Source: Melitaea cinxia (taxonomy: Eukaryota > Arthropoda > Insecta > Lepidoptera > Nymphalidae). Taken from it: a stretch of 64,000 bases of DNA. The DNA lies in the NCBI RefSeq assembly GCF_905220565.1, contig NC_059406.1, positions 6,024,001 through 6,088,000 of the forward strand. The letters run 5' to 3'. The stretch's first letter is position 1; every line of letters starts with the position of its first letter. Made by a program: the position numbers and the translations under genes. Shown here piece by piece: positions 11,327-21,905 of this stretch. Under the pieces are notes generated by a model. That model ran no database searches and was not told the DNA's origin. It saw only the letters and a list, made by a program, of their open reading frames with translations.

Positions 11327-12229
11327 TTTTATTTAATATACAACCATTTATTTAAGAATTACATAAAATGAAAACAAATATTCTGTCAATAATGTGAGGT
11401 TATCTTCTTTGGTTACCTATCTAATTGTCAATATCATTAAAGATTGTTACAGACTGTAAATTAGCGTTAATTTTAACAGATAACTTTTTTACCGTTAAAA
11501 CTTTTAACGGTAATTCGGTAAAAGTAACGTTTTTTAACGTTAAGTTTTACCGTTAAATAGATTTTTAAAAAGATACTGATAACGTTACCTCAGATTTCAT
11601 GAATTAACGACATTTTTATCGTACCGCTACGACATTACAGCTCCATGCAAAAAAAAATCAATTCGACGCGCTGACATCCCCGCAGTGACCTCACACTTAC
11701 ATCACCTGATAAGAGCGACAACAGCGCGTGGTATTAGATTTTTTTTTTAAATCTTTAATTATTTTTTTTAGGGACTTTTGTCTACACAGACATGCCAGCC
11801 CCATCATACCCTAATTCTCACTATGTCTAAGAAATGGAGAAAGAATCATCATTGATGATGTAAGATCATATTAATTAACAAATTTGCTGCATCAAACAAA
11901 GGTTCTGTTAACACAGAAAAAAGTATTAGAGGAGAAAAAAGTGTTAGAGAGGTATTAGATACTAACGCTGTGCAATCGAACAAAAGTAAATAGGTACGAA
12001 CATCAATACACTGAAACCATTTACGTACCCTTAATTCCAAATGTTTAATCTATGCTGATTGATAACTGAAAAATTAAACTCTTAAATATATAAAGAATAA
12101 TTTAAAAAAATAAATAAAGTGGTACTGACCTCTAGTGGATAATACGCAGCTCACTGCGAAGTAGAGGCTATGTAATATCATTTAGTCAACAGTGTCCGAA
12201 ATAGTTTTACTGGATTCCGATATATGACG
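11327..12229. other. Intergenic region upstream of mRpS30
   Basis: Holds the presumed promoter of the minus-strand mRpS30 gene. No TATA box or other motif stands out. 11465-11570 is a run of TTTTAACGGTA-like direct and inverted repeats; similar sequence follows CAGGGCTTGG at 20343 and TAGGGCTTGG (minus) at 25545, which suggests decayed hAT-like termini. No coding sequence seen. Confidence 0.5.
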
Positions 12230-12660
12230 TCGTGACGAAGTAGGTATTTATTATTTAACATGTGCACGGGGCCATTTATGCGTCATCAAAGATTGATAAA
12301 ATTATTGCCTCATTATATCTCGATCATGTTTAAATAGGACCACATGACAAGTATTAGCTTTTGATTTATAAAAGAAACATCAAAATCGGTGCACCCAGTA
12401 AAAAGTTATCAGGTATAATACAACGTAGGGTGACGAGAAAACAGTCAAGTAAATATGCATTATTAGATATAACTCAATAAGTACTTGTCAGATATCGATT
12501 AAATTTAAATGGAACTGCATAACAAACACCGCCTTCCGATTAAAAAAAGAATTATGGAAATCGGTACACCCAGTAAAAAGTTCTGAGGTGACGTACATAA
12601 AAAATACAGTCGAATTGAGAATCTCGTCATTTTTTGAAGTTGGTTAAAGAAGGATGATGC
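12230..12660 (-). repeat. Diverged copy of the CCGACTTC-ended dispersed repeat
   Basis: Minus-strand copy recognised by family phrases on the plus strand, including ATCGGTACACCCAGTAAAAA, GTTCTGAGGTGACGTACATA and AATACAGTCGAATTGAGAAT. Diverged and without intact ends. Confidence 0.6.
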
Positions 12661-13084
12661 AATATGCACGTTCTATTGCGCTAAAATCGGAAAATCGTAT
12701 TCTTTAGTAATAAATGTAAACAAGTATTTACATATACTTCGATTTAGAAAGTTACAATCTTTTTTATTATAATAATTGTGCATCAACCTAGTGACATCAT
12801 CCGTTTAATACTAGCAAATAGATAGGTAGGTACCTAGTATTACCAGTTTATTTTTACTGGGTGGCGGTCGGCTGATGCAACATTTTGCCCATAGAGGCAT
12901 AGATTTTAACGTCATATTGCACAGATTATAAAATATTTATACAAATTTTACACGCTATTAAAAAATGTTGTCACATAAAATGTTTTCCATAAATTATAGC
13001 ACTTTGGCTTATTATCAGCCGTTACGACAATACGTTTTAATTTGGTAAAATTCACTTCAATGTTATGATTCTTAAATTACATAA

Positions 13085-13590
13085 AGAAGAGGAAAAGTGC
13101 CTCTAAGATAGAGAGGCCTTTTCTTAACCGACTTAAAAAGGAGGAGGTTACTCAATTTGACCGTATATATATATGTATATATTCATATTTATGTATGTTC
13201 GGGAATAACTTCGTCGTTTATGAACCGATTTTGATAATTATTTTTTTTTTGTTGGGAAGGAGATATCCCTGGTGTGGTACATGATAAGAAAACCAGGATC
13301 TGATAATAGGATCCCAGAGAAATCGAGAGAAACTCGAAAATCCGCATAACTTTTTACTCGGTACACCGATTTTGATGATTTTTAATTTAATCGAAAGTCG
13401 ATGTTTATCATGTGGTCGGTTAAATTTCATCGAGATCTGATTAGAACTTTCGGAGTGATCTTTGATAATGCCTATTTACTTGAGTATTTTTTCGTCTACC
13501 TACGTTGTATTACTTGTCGATATAATTGAAGTCGGTTTTTTTTTCGTTTGCCTGCAAACACAATTATTTTTCTTTATTATCTTAAAAACA
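13085..13590 (+). mobile_element. CCGACTTC-ended repeat, HINE/Helentron-like candidate
   Basis: Starts AACCGACTTAAAAAGGAGGA and ends GAAGTCGGTTTTTTTTTCGT, followed by the short inverted repeat GTTTGCctGCAAAC. An internal TATATA microsatellite lies near 13165. Same layout as the copies at 16048 and 44845, but shorter internally. No open reading frame. Confidence 0.75.
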
Positions 13591-13599
13591 ATTCATCAT

Positions 13600-13985
13600 C
13601 TTATATCTCTACTAGCAACCAGCGCCGGCTTCGCACGGGTGCAATGCTGATACTAAATATACTACAGAATGTCTTTATTTATAGTGTGAAACTAGCTTAT
13701 AGCATGGTTATTAACATAATAACTACATTCAAATATGCGTCGTTAGATTATACGTTGTTACAGAATGCGTTGAAGAAATAAAGGTTCACTGCTCGTTCCC
13801 CGTGATAGCGTGATAATTTGTAGCCTATATGTTGACCCGACTTCTTAATAATATTCGTGCCAAATTTGAAGTAAATCCATGCAGTACTTTTTGAGTTTAT
13901 CCCAGACATACATACAGACAAACAGACAAAAATTCTAAAAACTATATTTTTGGCTTCCGTATTGATTGTAGATCACACCTTAATA
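13600..13985 (+). repeat. Dispersed repeat of the 'GCGGCTTCGCCCGCG' type, diverged
   Basis: Starts CAACCAGCGCCGGCTTCGCA and ends near CAGACATACATACAGACAAA, with the phrase GTGCCAAATTTGAAGTAAAT between. Related to 43470-43690, 46037-48345 and 48955-49210. Non-coding; transposon class not established here. Confidence 0.55.
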
Positions 13986-14029
13986 TAGATAAAGTAGAGG
14001 TTCACTAAGTATCTAATAAGAATAAGGTT

Positions 14030-15000
14030 GACAAAGATATTTTTCGTTTTAGTGAAAGACAAGGCTGAGTTGTTAGTTGAGGTAGAGAGACTAAGAGCTG
14101 TCCAGGCAGAGTTAACGGCAGAGCTTTCTTCTTTACATACTGACCTAGAAAAAAAAAAACGGTCTAAGCATGCAGATCCGAGAGCTAAAGACAAGGTGTG
14201 GTAGATCTCTCGTGGCTAAACTAAGGAAACTCATGTACATTTTCAAATGATTAAGACACGTAGCTGATCGGAAGACTATCAATCTGTCAACAATGTGCTC
14301 TACCAATCACCTATAAACTAACTGCATCACTGTATGTGGTGGTTCGTGTAAGTCAGCCCTTATTGGTAGAGAGAGAACCCAGCGAGCAATCCTTAAAACA
14401 GCAGCTTCACTTTCTTTTAGATATCAGACCGACGATCTTTATAAATCCTGGGATATTTTATCTGTGAGAAAATTATTTATAACTCATATTTTTTTAAAAA
14501 AGCATGCTCAGCTCCCATTGGACCCTAAAATGAATCAAGACAAAAGACGCAAAAACAAATTATCAAGTCAAGGTTTCAACTGCTCTAGCTCGCAGATAGT
14601 AGTGTGGGGAAAGTGGGGAACTTTCTGTATAAGAGGGTTAACTCCCGTATACCTATTTGTCATCTTCCAAGACTGAAATGTAAATTCACCATTACCAACT
14701 GGCTCAAATCTTTCACATACGATGATACCGAAAAACTTCTTGTTTATTAAGCAGCTGATTCTAGGTATATAATTGTTTGTATGTATTTTTTTATATAATT
14801 ATTGTTTTTTCTTTCTTTTTACCTCAATTTTCTTGTTGACCTTTGGGTCTTTGTTGGCAATCACCATAGATTTGTAAAACAAGCTTATATATACCATCAT
14901 CTGCGAGGTCTGTCTCCATTTGAACTAGTTGTATACATGATCCTGTATTCCTAACTTTGGGGAGGACCTGGTGACTTATAGTGCAAGTATTTTATACCTT
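14030..15000 (+). mobile_element. LINE relic: coiled-coil fragment and RT C-terminal end
   Basis: 14045-14185 reads an open coiled-coil-like piece (DKAELLVEVERLRAVQAELT). From about 14290 the frame gives NCITVCGGSCKSALIGRERT, QRAILKTAASLSFRYQTDDL and YKSWDILSVRKLFI, the usual tail of a CR1/Jockey-like RT. It is followed by KCKFTITNWLKSFTYDDTEK at about 14668-14740 and a non-coding 3' part. Several frameshifts and stops; not functional. Confidence 0.7.
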
Positions 15001-15084
15001 TTTTGAGCACCAGTCCTTCCCTAATCGTGTTGTCAAACTTTATGCTGGAGTTATATCATTAACAAGATAAGGTTTCAGCAGTGT

Positions 15085-15265
15085 AGCAGTGTTTGTAGTT
15101 GAACTCCTCCGAAACGACTTGACCGATTCTCATGAAATTTTGTGTGCATATTGGGTAGGTCTGAAAATCTAATAACATCTATCTTTCATACCCCTAAGTT
15201 AAAGGGGATAAGATAAGGGGGGTTGATAACATATATGGCAAAACAACGTTTGCGGGGTCAGCTAG
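15085..15265 (+). repeat. Dispersed repeat ending in ...AACGTTTGCGGGGTCAGCTAG
   Basis: Contains CTCCTCCGAAACGACTTGAC, ATTCTCATGAAATTTTGTGT and CAAAACAACGTTTGCGGGGT. Minus-strand copies lie at 33555-33745 and 40732-40925. Short, non-coding, widely dispersed; class not established. Confidence 0.7.
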
Positions 15266-15361
15266 TTATATTATATAATTCCCAAATGTCAAAAAAATAT
15301 ATGAAAATAAAATTAAAATGTCCGTAAATTCGGCTTATAACATCAATTGAGTAGTCAATAT

Positions 15362-15786
15362 CAGAGGTGGCTCTTCCAAAAGAGTATCGCAGTGCACTCA
15401 AATGAAAATTAGATTTTGTGTTAAAAATTAAACGATACTGCGTATTGTTATTTTATTAAACAGTGTGATAAGACTCTTGAAATAATGCGCCTCGAACTGA
15501 AAGCTAATTAAGGTCCACCTCATACTGAAACTGCACTTAATCATAAATGTAATACGAAAACTAAATCAGTTGTATTTAAATCTGAACAAGAACTCAATAC
15601 ACCTTGGTTGTGTGGATATGGAGAAAGCCATAAACTATTTTGTCTTCCTTATTTGGTGTTTGGATCTAAGGGTAGGTGGTGAATCTACATAGACTGAATG
15701 AATTTTCTTTACAAATAAAGTAAGCTCTAAGTTTTTCGTTAAGTTTTTGGTGAACTGCCATTAAAAAATGTCACAAGCCGCCTCTG
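15362..15786. mobile_element. hAT-like non-autonomous element (MITE)
   Basis: A 425-bp element with imperfect terminal inverted repeats, CAGAGGTGGCT at the left and AGCCGCCTCTG at the right. The flanking 8-mers GTCAATAT and GTCCTTAT agree at 6 of 8 positions, consistent with an aged 8-bp target duplication. No open reading frame. A partial relative starts at 42043 (CAGAGGCGGCTCGTGACATT). Confidence 0.6.
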
Positions 15787-16047
15787 GTCCTTATGATAAC
15801 TAGATTGTAATTAAATTTTGGAAGATCTTTTATACTTAGCGTCATGTCTTTTTCTCAACAATTTCATTGTACTAAAAAATTACGATTTAAGATAAAATTT
15901 ATTTGACTTTCTAATTCAATTCAACAGTGATTAATTAAATTTAGTACAGAAATATTGTTTTATATTTCTGATTCGATCGGTTATACCTTTATACTGTTTT
16001 TTTTTTTTAACTATTACATCGTTATTATTTACAATTACTTAATTTTT

Positions 16048-16660
16048 TAACCGACTTCCAAAAAAGGAGGAGGTTCTCAATCCGACTGTACTTTGTTTAA
16101 TGTATGTTACATCAGAACTTTTGACCGTGTGGATCGATTTCAACAAAAATTTTTTTAATCGAAAAGTGGTGTGTCTCAATTAGTCCCATTTAAATTTATT
16201 TGAGATCTAACAACTACTTTTCGAGTTATATCTAATAATGCGTTTTTACTTGACGCTTTTTTCGTCGACCTGCGTTGTATTGTACCGCATAACTTTCTAC
16301 TGGATGTACCGATTTTGATAATTCTTTTTGTGTTGGAAAGAGGATATCCCTGGTTTAGTATCATAATAAGGAATCCAGGATCTGATGATGGGATTCCAGA
16401 GAAATCGAGGGGAACTCTTGAAAATCCGCAATAACTTTTTACTGGGTGTAGCGATTTTAATAATTTTTAATTTAATCGAAAGCTGATGTTTGTCATGTGG
16501 TCACATATATATTTTATTGCGATCTGATAACTACTTTATGAGTAATCTTTGATAACACGTAGTTACGTGACTATTTTTTCGTCGATCTACGTTGTATCAC
16601 TCGTCGGTGTAATTGAAGTCAGTTTTTTTTTCGTTTGCGAGCAAACACAATTATTTATTA
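16048..16660 (+). mobile_element. CCGACTTC-ended repeat, full-length copy
   Basis: About 610 bp from TTTTTTAACCGACTTCCAAA to GCGAGCAAACACAATTATTT. It has inverted AACCGACTTC and GAAGTCaGTTT ends and a 3'-terminal stem-loop GTTTGCgaGCAAAC. Two internal blocks each ending in TTTTTTCGTCGA(C/T)CT(G/A)CGTTGTAT are diverged direct duplicates. Non-coding. It lies 170 bp upstream of the eIF2-beta start. Confidence 0.8.
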
Positions 16661-16829
16661 CAATGAAATTGTGAGCAATAATTTGGGTAAAAACAAGTTA
16701 CTGCAAAGGCAACACAGCAATCAAATTTGTATTTTGTGTTCTCTGTGCACTTATGCCAAATTTCTATATTCTGCACTCTAACCAAGTTTTAATATTAAAA
16801 TTATATAGTAAGTGATAGAAAAGTTAATC

Positions 16830-17768
16830 ATGGATGACGATATGATTTTTGATCCCTCTTTGAAAAAGAAAAAGAAGAAGAAGACTGGTTTTGATATAGA
16901 GGCTGCGCTCGCTGGAGAGCAAAATGAAACCACGAGTACCGAAGCACCTGCGGAGTCCGGTGACGTCGACGTGCCCGAAGATGAGAACCTTGACTTAGAT
17001 AATTTTGGTATAAAGAAAAAGCGGAGAAAGAAGACATTTTTTAATTTAGATGAGTTAGAAAGTGCTTTACCGGAGGTTAAGGACGAAAAACTTCCAATCG
17101 AAGAAAATGAGCCCCAAGATGAAAAAGTTATCGATGACTTGGACTTAGACATTGACTTTTCTAAGACTAAGAAAAAGAAAAAAAAGAAGAATATTGATGA
17201 ACTTGTGATTGAAGATGATACAAGGGGAGAAGATCAAGAGAGGGAGGAGGATGTGCATGGTGATTGGATAGGTAGCGATCGTGATTATACGTATGATGAA
17301 CTACTTGAGCGCGTATTTGATATAATGAGAGAAAAGAACCCGAGCATGGTGTCCGGTAAGAAACAGAAATTTGTTATGAGACCTCCTCAAGTTGTAAGGA
17401 TTGGTACAAAGAAAACTTCATTTGCGAATTTTACAGAAATCTGTAAAACTCTTCACCGTCAGCCTAAACATTTACTAGACTTTTTACTTGCCGAATTGGG
17501 AACAAGTGGCTCCGTAGACGGTAACAGTCAGCTTATTATCAAGGGTCGTTTCCAACAGAAACAAATAGAGAATGTTTTGCGTCGATACATTAAAGAATAT
17601 GTAACATGTCACACATGCCGTTCTCCAGACACAATCTTACAAAAAGATACCCGATTATTCTTCCTTCAGTGCGAAACGTGTGGGTCACGCTGCTCTGTGG
17701 CTAGCATTAAGTCTGGTTTCCAGGCCGTCACTGGAAAGAGAGCAGCCATACGTGCAAAGACTGCATAG
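16830..17768 (+). CDS. eIF2beta: Eukaryotic translation initiation factor 2 subunit beta
   Basis: The beta subunit of the eIF2 heterotrimer, which delivers initiator Met-tRNA to the 40S ribosome with GTP. One uninterrupted exon of 312 aa, the usual insect length. The start is the ATG at 16830 (MDDDMIFDPSL), the family N-terminus; upstream in-frame codons contain no ATG. Three lysine-rich boxes lie at residues 12-18, 62-68 and 114-120; in this family they bind eIF5 and the eIF2B epsilon subunit. The C-terminal half holds the core that contacts eIF2-gamma (YDELLERVFDIMREKNP at about 155-172) and a C2-C2 zinc ribbon (Cys260, 263, 281 and 284: CHTCRSPD and QCETCGSRCS). The tail GFQAVTGKRA is near-identical to animal orthologs. 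Candidate poly(A) signals lie at 18086-18091 and 18115-18120. Any 5' UTR intron cannot be seen. Confidence 0.97.
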   Translation: MDDDMIFDPSLKKKKKKKTGFDIEAALAGEQNETTSTEAPAESGDVDVPEDENLDLDNFGIKKKRRKKTFFNLDELESALPEVKDEKLPIEENEPQDEKVIDDLDLDIDFSKTKKKKKKKNIDELVIEDDTRGEDQEREEDVHGDWIGSDRDYTYDELLERVFDIMREKNPSMVSGKKQKFVMRPPQVVRIGTKKTSFANFTEICKTLHRQPKHLLDFLLAELGTSGSVDGNSQLIIKGRFQQKQIENVLRRYIKEYVTCHTCRSPDTILQKDTRLFFLQCETCGSRCSVASIKSGFQAVTGKRAAIRAKTA

Positions 17769-18883
17769 TTTGTTAGTGCTTAGTGATAATCAATTTTATG
17801 ATTGAAGATCCAGGGTACAGACAGGAGTTTTCCCTTTCATATAGCTTTTATATATTGTAAATTTCAATTGTTTATTTCAGCTGTAAATCTGGTGCTGATA
17901 TGAATGTTATATTTGCCAGGAAACTGGCATGTAGTAATGTAGTCTGTTGTTTTAAAATCAAAATATCATCTGTATTGAATTTGTAATTTACTCTGTCTAT
18001 ATACATATTTGTTTCTATTAAGTAGTGAGAGTTGAAGTTTTTTTAATTATCAGGAATTACTTTTCACCCTATTTTTGTTTAAACAAATAAATTGAAATTC
18101 TGGATGTACCCTATAATAAATTATATTTATGTATAGCTCACTCCTGTATTATTCTCATTGGTACACAATGTTTTTAAAAATGTTGTTTTATTTTAATAAC
18201 CTTTATCAATTTTTCAATGCTTCAAAGCTGTAAAAATACCACATTTTATTTTCTACGTTACAACTTCTAAAGAATTATTGATAAACTAACATCTTAGTAA
18301 ATTTACTTCATCTATGAGATTTTTTGCAATACTAGGTAATGTCGTTTTATCATTTTGAAACAATAACTACAAATCTTTACATAATATAAATAGATACAGA
18401 AAAGATTCTAACACTGAACTAATAAATTAATGTGAAAATTTTGGCCAATATGAAGTTATCTCTGAAAGAGATAGATCATTCCATCTAAGGGGCCAGATGA
18501 TACTACTGGGGCATTGAACTATTTTGATGAACAATTTAAATGCAAAACAATACAGATTATATATTTGTTTAGTTCAGCCCTTTATGACTTGAACATTTTT
18601 AAAAATATTCTGATTATTCAGACATCAGACAACTCTTATCAACGAGAGTTGAAATTGTGATACATATAAATTGTGAATGAGGTATAAATTGTAATATTTC
18701 TAGGTTTAAGGAAAAATAAAAATACTAATTGAAAACATTGTAAAAAATATATATTCTGAAAAAAAAGTAATATAGAATAAACTTTAACAAACAATAAACT
18801 TATTAACAAAGTAATGTTTATGCATTTAGTAAATAATAAAAAATTTATGTAGATTTAAATTTGTGTGCAATTTTTAAATGAAT
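17769..18883. other. Convergent 3' spacer between eIF2beta and pyd3
   Basis: AT-rich, with no coding content. It holds the 3' UTR of eIF2-beta with AATAAA at 18086 and 18115, and the 3' side of the minus-strand beta-ureidopropionase gene. No repeat family recognised. Confidence 0.65.
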
Positions 18884-20047
18884 TTAATTCTTTTTGATTA
18901 TTTGACGTTCAAAATCTGGCTGGACAGCTTTTGTAAGACTTTCTGCATATAAATCCAACCTCTGTGTCATTGTAAAGCCCCATTTATCTTTAATTTGGCG
19001 ACACTGGTTCAAATCAATTTGTGTTATCATTAAACCATCATTGATTCTTGATAATCCTGGAGTTCTGCAACCATCAGGAGCAGTGACATAACTGGACCCA
19101 TAAAAGTGACCAAAATCTTTATGAGCATGCTTTCCATCTCCTGAAGTGAATTCATTTGTGAATGTTTCTGTTCCTACTCGATTAATTGCACATGTGAAAT
19201 AGCTATTTGAAATTGCAGCATTACGAGCTTCCACGGCCCATAAGTGTTCACTTAATCCGGAAACAGTAGCCGACGGATTAAATACTATTTCAGCTCCATT
19301 AATACCAAACATTAACCAATTTAATGGATGGTGTCTTCCATAGCAAATATTTATAGCAATTTTGCCAAATTTGGTTTCAAATACTGGATGACCTGTGTTA
19401 CCCTCAATGTAATAAGTGGATTCATTAAAATCACCTACTCGTGGAATGTGATTTTTCCTATGTTTACCTATGATTTTGCCAAATTCATCAATGACAACAG
19501 CTGTATTCCATATTGTATCTCCATGAGATTCATCTCTTTCTAAAATAGGCGAGACTATAACCATATTGTAATTTGCAGCAAGTTCTTTAAGAAATACATT
19601 ACTTGGGCCCTCTGTTGCAGATTCAGCAAATTCACACCACGGCTGTTTTTCTCTAGTGCAAAAAGCAAATGGCATACTCCAAGCTTCTTGTAAACATATT
19701 ATATTAACGCCTTCATCAGCAGCGGTGGCAATTATGTTTCGTATTTTGTCAAATATACCCTGTCTTTGTTCTGTGATTGGTCTATCTGTTGGAACAGCAA
19801 TTGAATGTTGTATTATACCGATTTTTACAATGCGGGGACTTCTAATTTCTTCTTTAGGAGCGGGAAAATCGTAAGCTGCAATTTCAAAATTAGATTTCTT
19901 AGCAAAGTTAATGTTTGTTTCTTTAATTTTGAGATATTTGTGTTCTTTTCTTCCATAGTAAATTCTGTTAAATTCATCCAATTTAGATCCATTTAAAGAA
20001 AGATTAACCAAACTATCAAAGCTTTCCATTTCTACTGTATCTGACAT
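18884..20047 (-). CDS. pyd3: Beta-ureidopropionase (pyrimidine catabolism, nitrilase family)
   Basis: Hydrolyses N-carbamoyl-beta-alanine (and N-carbamoyl-beta-aminoisobutyrate) to beta-alanine, CO2 and ammonia, the last step of uracil and thymine breakdown. In insects beta-alanine also feeds cuticle tanning. A single 387-aa open frame, the family's usual length. The nitrilase triad is present: Glu121 in ICLQEAWSMPFAFCTREKQP, Lys198 in GKHRKNHIPRVGDFNESTYY and Cys235 in INICYGRHHPLNW. Other signatures are GHPVFETKFGKIAINICYGR, FNPSATVSGLSEHLWAVEAR and FGHFYGSSYVTAPDG. The N-terminal extension of about 70 residues is characteristic of animal beta-ureidopropionases. The start at 20047 (MSDTVEMESF) is the first in-frame ATG. 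The coding region has no introns. It converges on eIF2-beta. No stop, frameshift or missing catalytic residue seen, so it is probably functional. Confidence 0.96.
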   Translation of the reverse strand: MSDTVEMESFDSLVNLSLNGSKLDEFNRIYYGRKEHKYLKIKETNINFAKKSNFEIAAYDFPAPKEEIRSPRIVKIGIIQHSIAVPTDRPITEQRQGIFDKIRNIIATAADEGVNIICLQEAWSMPFAFCTREKQPWCEFAESATEGPSNVFLKELAANYNMVIVSPILERDESHGDTIWNTAVVIDEFGKIIGKHRKNHIPRVGDFNESTYYIEGNTGHPVFETKFGKIAINICYGRHHPLNWLMFGINGAEIVFNPSATVSGLSEHLWAVEARNAAISNSYFTCAINRVGTETFTNEFTSGDGKHAHKDFGHFYGSSYVTAPDGCRTPGLSRINDGLMITQIDLNQCRQIKDKWGFTMTQRLDLYAESLTKAVQPDFERQIIKKN

Positions 20048-20511
20048 AATTAAAGGCTAAAAAAGATAAACTTAGAAATAAATTGTAAAAATTTTATATA
20101 TCGAAAACACCACTGTGACATTAATTAAATATTCGTATAAGTTATTTCAAGAACGTGTGTTTTGTGTTCCACCACAGAAAAATTGATAGCGAAAACTGAT
20201 AGCGATAACCCACTTATTTACTTAACACCAAAGAGTATATAAATGTACTTAAAACTTATCACCATTAATTTATTAATGTCTATTTTTGGTTAATAAAAAA
20301 CAAACCCCTTAAGTTTCATATTTTTTGAATTATACTTTAGGCAGGGCTTGGAAAACCGTTAAAAATTCGGTAACTTATTTTTTCGGCAGATGTACTATTA
20401 TTTATTAGGAATAACGAATTAACCATGCCTTAAACTGTCTCGCTATTAAGTGGGTTAAGAAATTGTAAAGTATTTGGTCTAATAAAGAATTTATTATTTA
20501 TTCATTTATTT
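20048..20511. other. Upstream region of pyd3
   Basis: Presumed promoter and 5' UTR of the minus-strand gene. No TATA or other element can be assigned with confidence. 20343-20400 (CAGGGCTTGGAAAACCGTTA) resembles a hAT-type terminus. No coding sequence. Confidence 0.4.
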
Positions 20512-20594
20512 ATTTTTAACCAACTTCTAAAAAGGACGAGGTTACTCAATTCGACCGTATATATATACATATACACACACACACACACACACAT

Positions 20595-20639
<45 letters not shown>

Positions 20640-20643
<4 letters not shown>

Positions 20644-20845
20644 GCGTGCGGAAAAGGGAGGATCCTCCGACCAGACGGGAGTTGTGTCTGGCGGGCTACT
20701 GCGCCCCCAACGTTTGTTGTCGGGTTCTTGTATATATACTTAATTACTTTGAAAACTCTGATAGCGCGATGTAGCATACGTCAGTTTTTCTCTAATTACG
20801 TAGTTTCGTAGTCGTTTTGTATTTCGCGTGATAGATGTCGCCACA
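20640..20845 (-). repeat. LTR of the TRIM element (left copy)
   Basis: 206 bp, TGTAGCGTGCGGAAAAGGGA to GATAGATGTCGCCACA. It differs from the right copy at only a few positions, mainly in the first 12 bases and at one site in ACTTTGAAAACTC. Confidence 0.88.
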
Positions 20846-21314
20846 TCACTCCCCTCCGAGACAGGAGGTCGATAGCAGGTTTGACATCTTGTGATGCTTG
20901 CCGGGCCATTGGAATGTTTCAAGGCGTCGAAACCAGGTACCGCATAGTTCATGCTGTGTCGGAACTGTCTGCGGTAATGCGTAGTGGCTGACTGCTGTGT
21001 TGACAAGTCGGAACCAGGTGCCGCGTAGTTCATGCTGCGTCGGAACTGTCTGCGGTGATGCGTAGTGGCTGACTGACACGTCGACAGGGAGAGAAGAGCG
21101 TCTCTGCTTTGTGACCGGCCGAAGTGCAGTGTGCGGTGCCAAAGTCGCTGAGAAGGCTGTGGGTGATGACCAGGAATGCGCGTCCGCTGCATGCTAGTGG
21201 TCAGGATACCCGTAGTAGCCGTAGATGCTGGATGCTTCTTGCTGCTCGAAAGCTTGAGGAAGTGATGATAACGATGAAGGTTGCGCTGCTGTTCATGCTT
21301 TGGGGTCACCAATT

Positions 21315-21516
21315 TGTAGTGTGGTGAAAAGGGAGGATCCTCCGACCAGACGGGAGTTGTGTCTGGCGGGCTACTGCGCCCCCAACGTTTGTTGTCGGGT
21401 TCTTGTATATATACTTAATTACTTTGGAAACTCTGATAGCGCGATGTAGCATACGTCAGTTTTTCTCTAATTACGTAGTTTCGTAGTCGTTTTGTATTTC
21501 GCGTGATAGATGTCGC

Positions 21517-21520
<4 letters not shown>
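21315..21520 (-). repeat. LTR of the TRIM element (right copy)
   Basis: 206 bp, TGTAGTGTGGTGAAAAGGGA to GATAGATGTCGCCACA. The near-identity to the left copy implies a recent insertion. Confidence 0.88.
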
Positions 21521-21555
<35 letters not shown>

Positions 21556-21905
21556 TTTTTACGTATGTTCGTGGATAACTTCGTCGTTTATGAATATGCC
21601 GATTTTGATAATTCTTTTTTTTTATTGGAAAGGAGATATCCCAAGTGTGGTAACATGATAAGGAAACCAGGATCTGATGATGGAATCTCAGAGAAATCGA
21701 GGGGAAACCATCGTAAAACGTAGTGATGACTAGTGCGATTGTTAATTTTTTTCGTCTACTTACGTTGTATTAACTGTCGATGTAATTGAAATCGGTTTTT
21801 TTTTCGTTTGCTAGCAAACACTAGGTAACTTAATTTTGGAGCCATTTTACCGATATATTTTTTATCGGTAATGACTCATTTAACGTTACCGTTATCTATA
21901 AAGGC

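Larger units (their letters stand above)
20640..21520 (-). mobile_element. TRIM-like miniature LTR retrotransposon
   Basis: Two 206-bp direct repeats (20640-20845 and 21315-21520) are nearly identical and bounded TG...CA. They flank 469 bp of unique DNA. Read on the minus strand, the first LTR is followed within a few bases by TTGGTGACCCCAAAGCATGA, a plausible primer-binding site. The second LTR is preceded by GGAGGGGAGTGA, a purine-rich tract. The interior has two diverged copies of a roughly 80-bp unit (20921-21000 and 21001-21081), each with GTCGGAACTGTCTGCGGT. A 190-codon minus-strand open frame crosses the interior into an LTR but shows no gag or pol motif. The insertion lies inside a TA tract, so the target duplication (4 or 6 bp of TATA) cannot be defined. 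Confidence 0.85.
20512..21835 (+). mobile_element. CCGACTTC-ended repeat split by a miniature LTR element
   Basis: The left part (20512-20639) begins TTTTTAACCAACTTCTAAAA and runs into a CA/TA microsatellite. The right part (21521-21835) resumes in the TA tract and continues ACGTATGTTCGTGGATAACT through ATTGAAATCGGTTTTTTTTT to GTTTGCtaGCAAAC. The interruption is exactly the LTR element at 20640-21520. This shows the order of insertion. Confidence 0.8.

Noticed and set aside
16778..17152. Antisense open frames over eIF2-beta
   Set aside because: Shadows of the lysine-rich coding sequence; no family resemblance.
20740..21312. 190-codon minus-strand frame as a gag gene
   Set aside because: It crosses into the LTR, contains the tandem duplication, and shows no capsid or zinc-knuckle motif; probably chance openness in GC-rich DNA.
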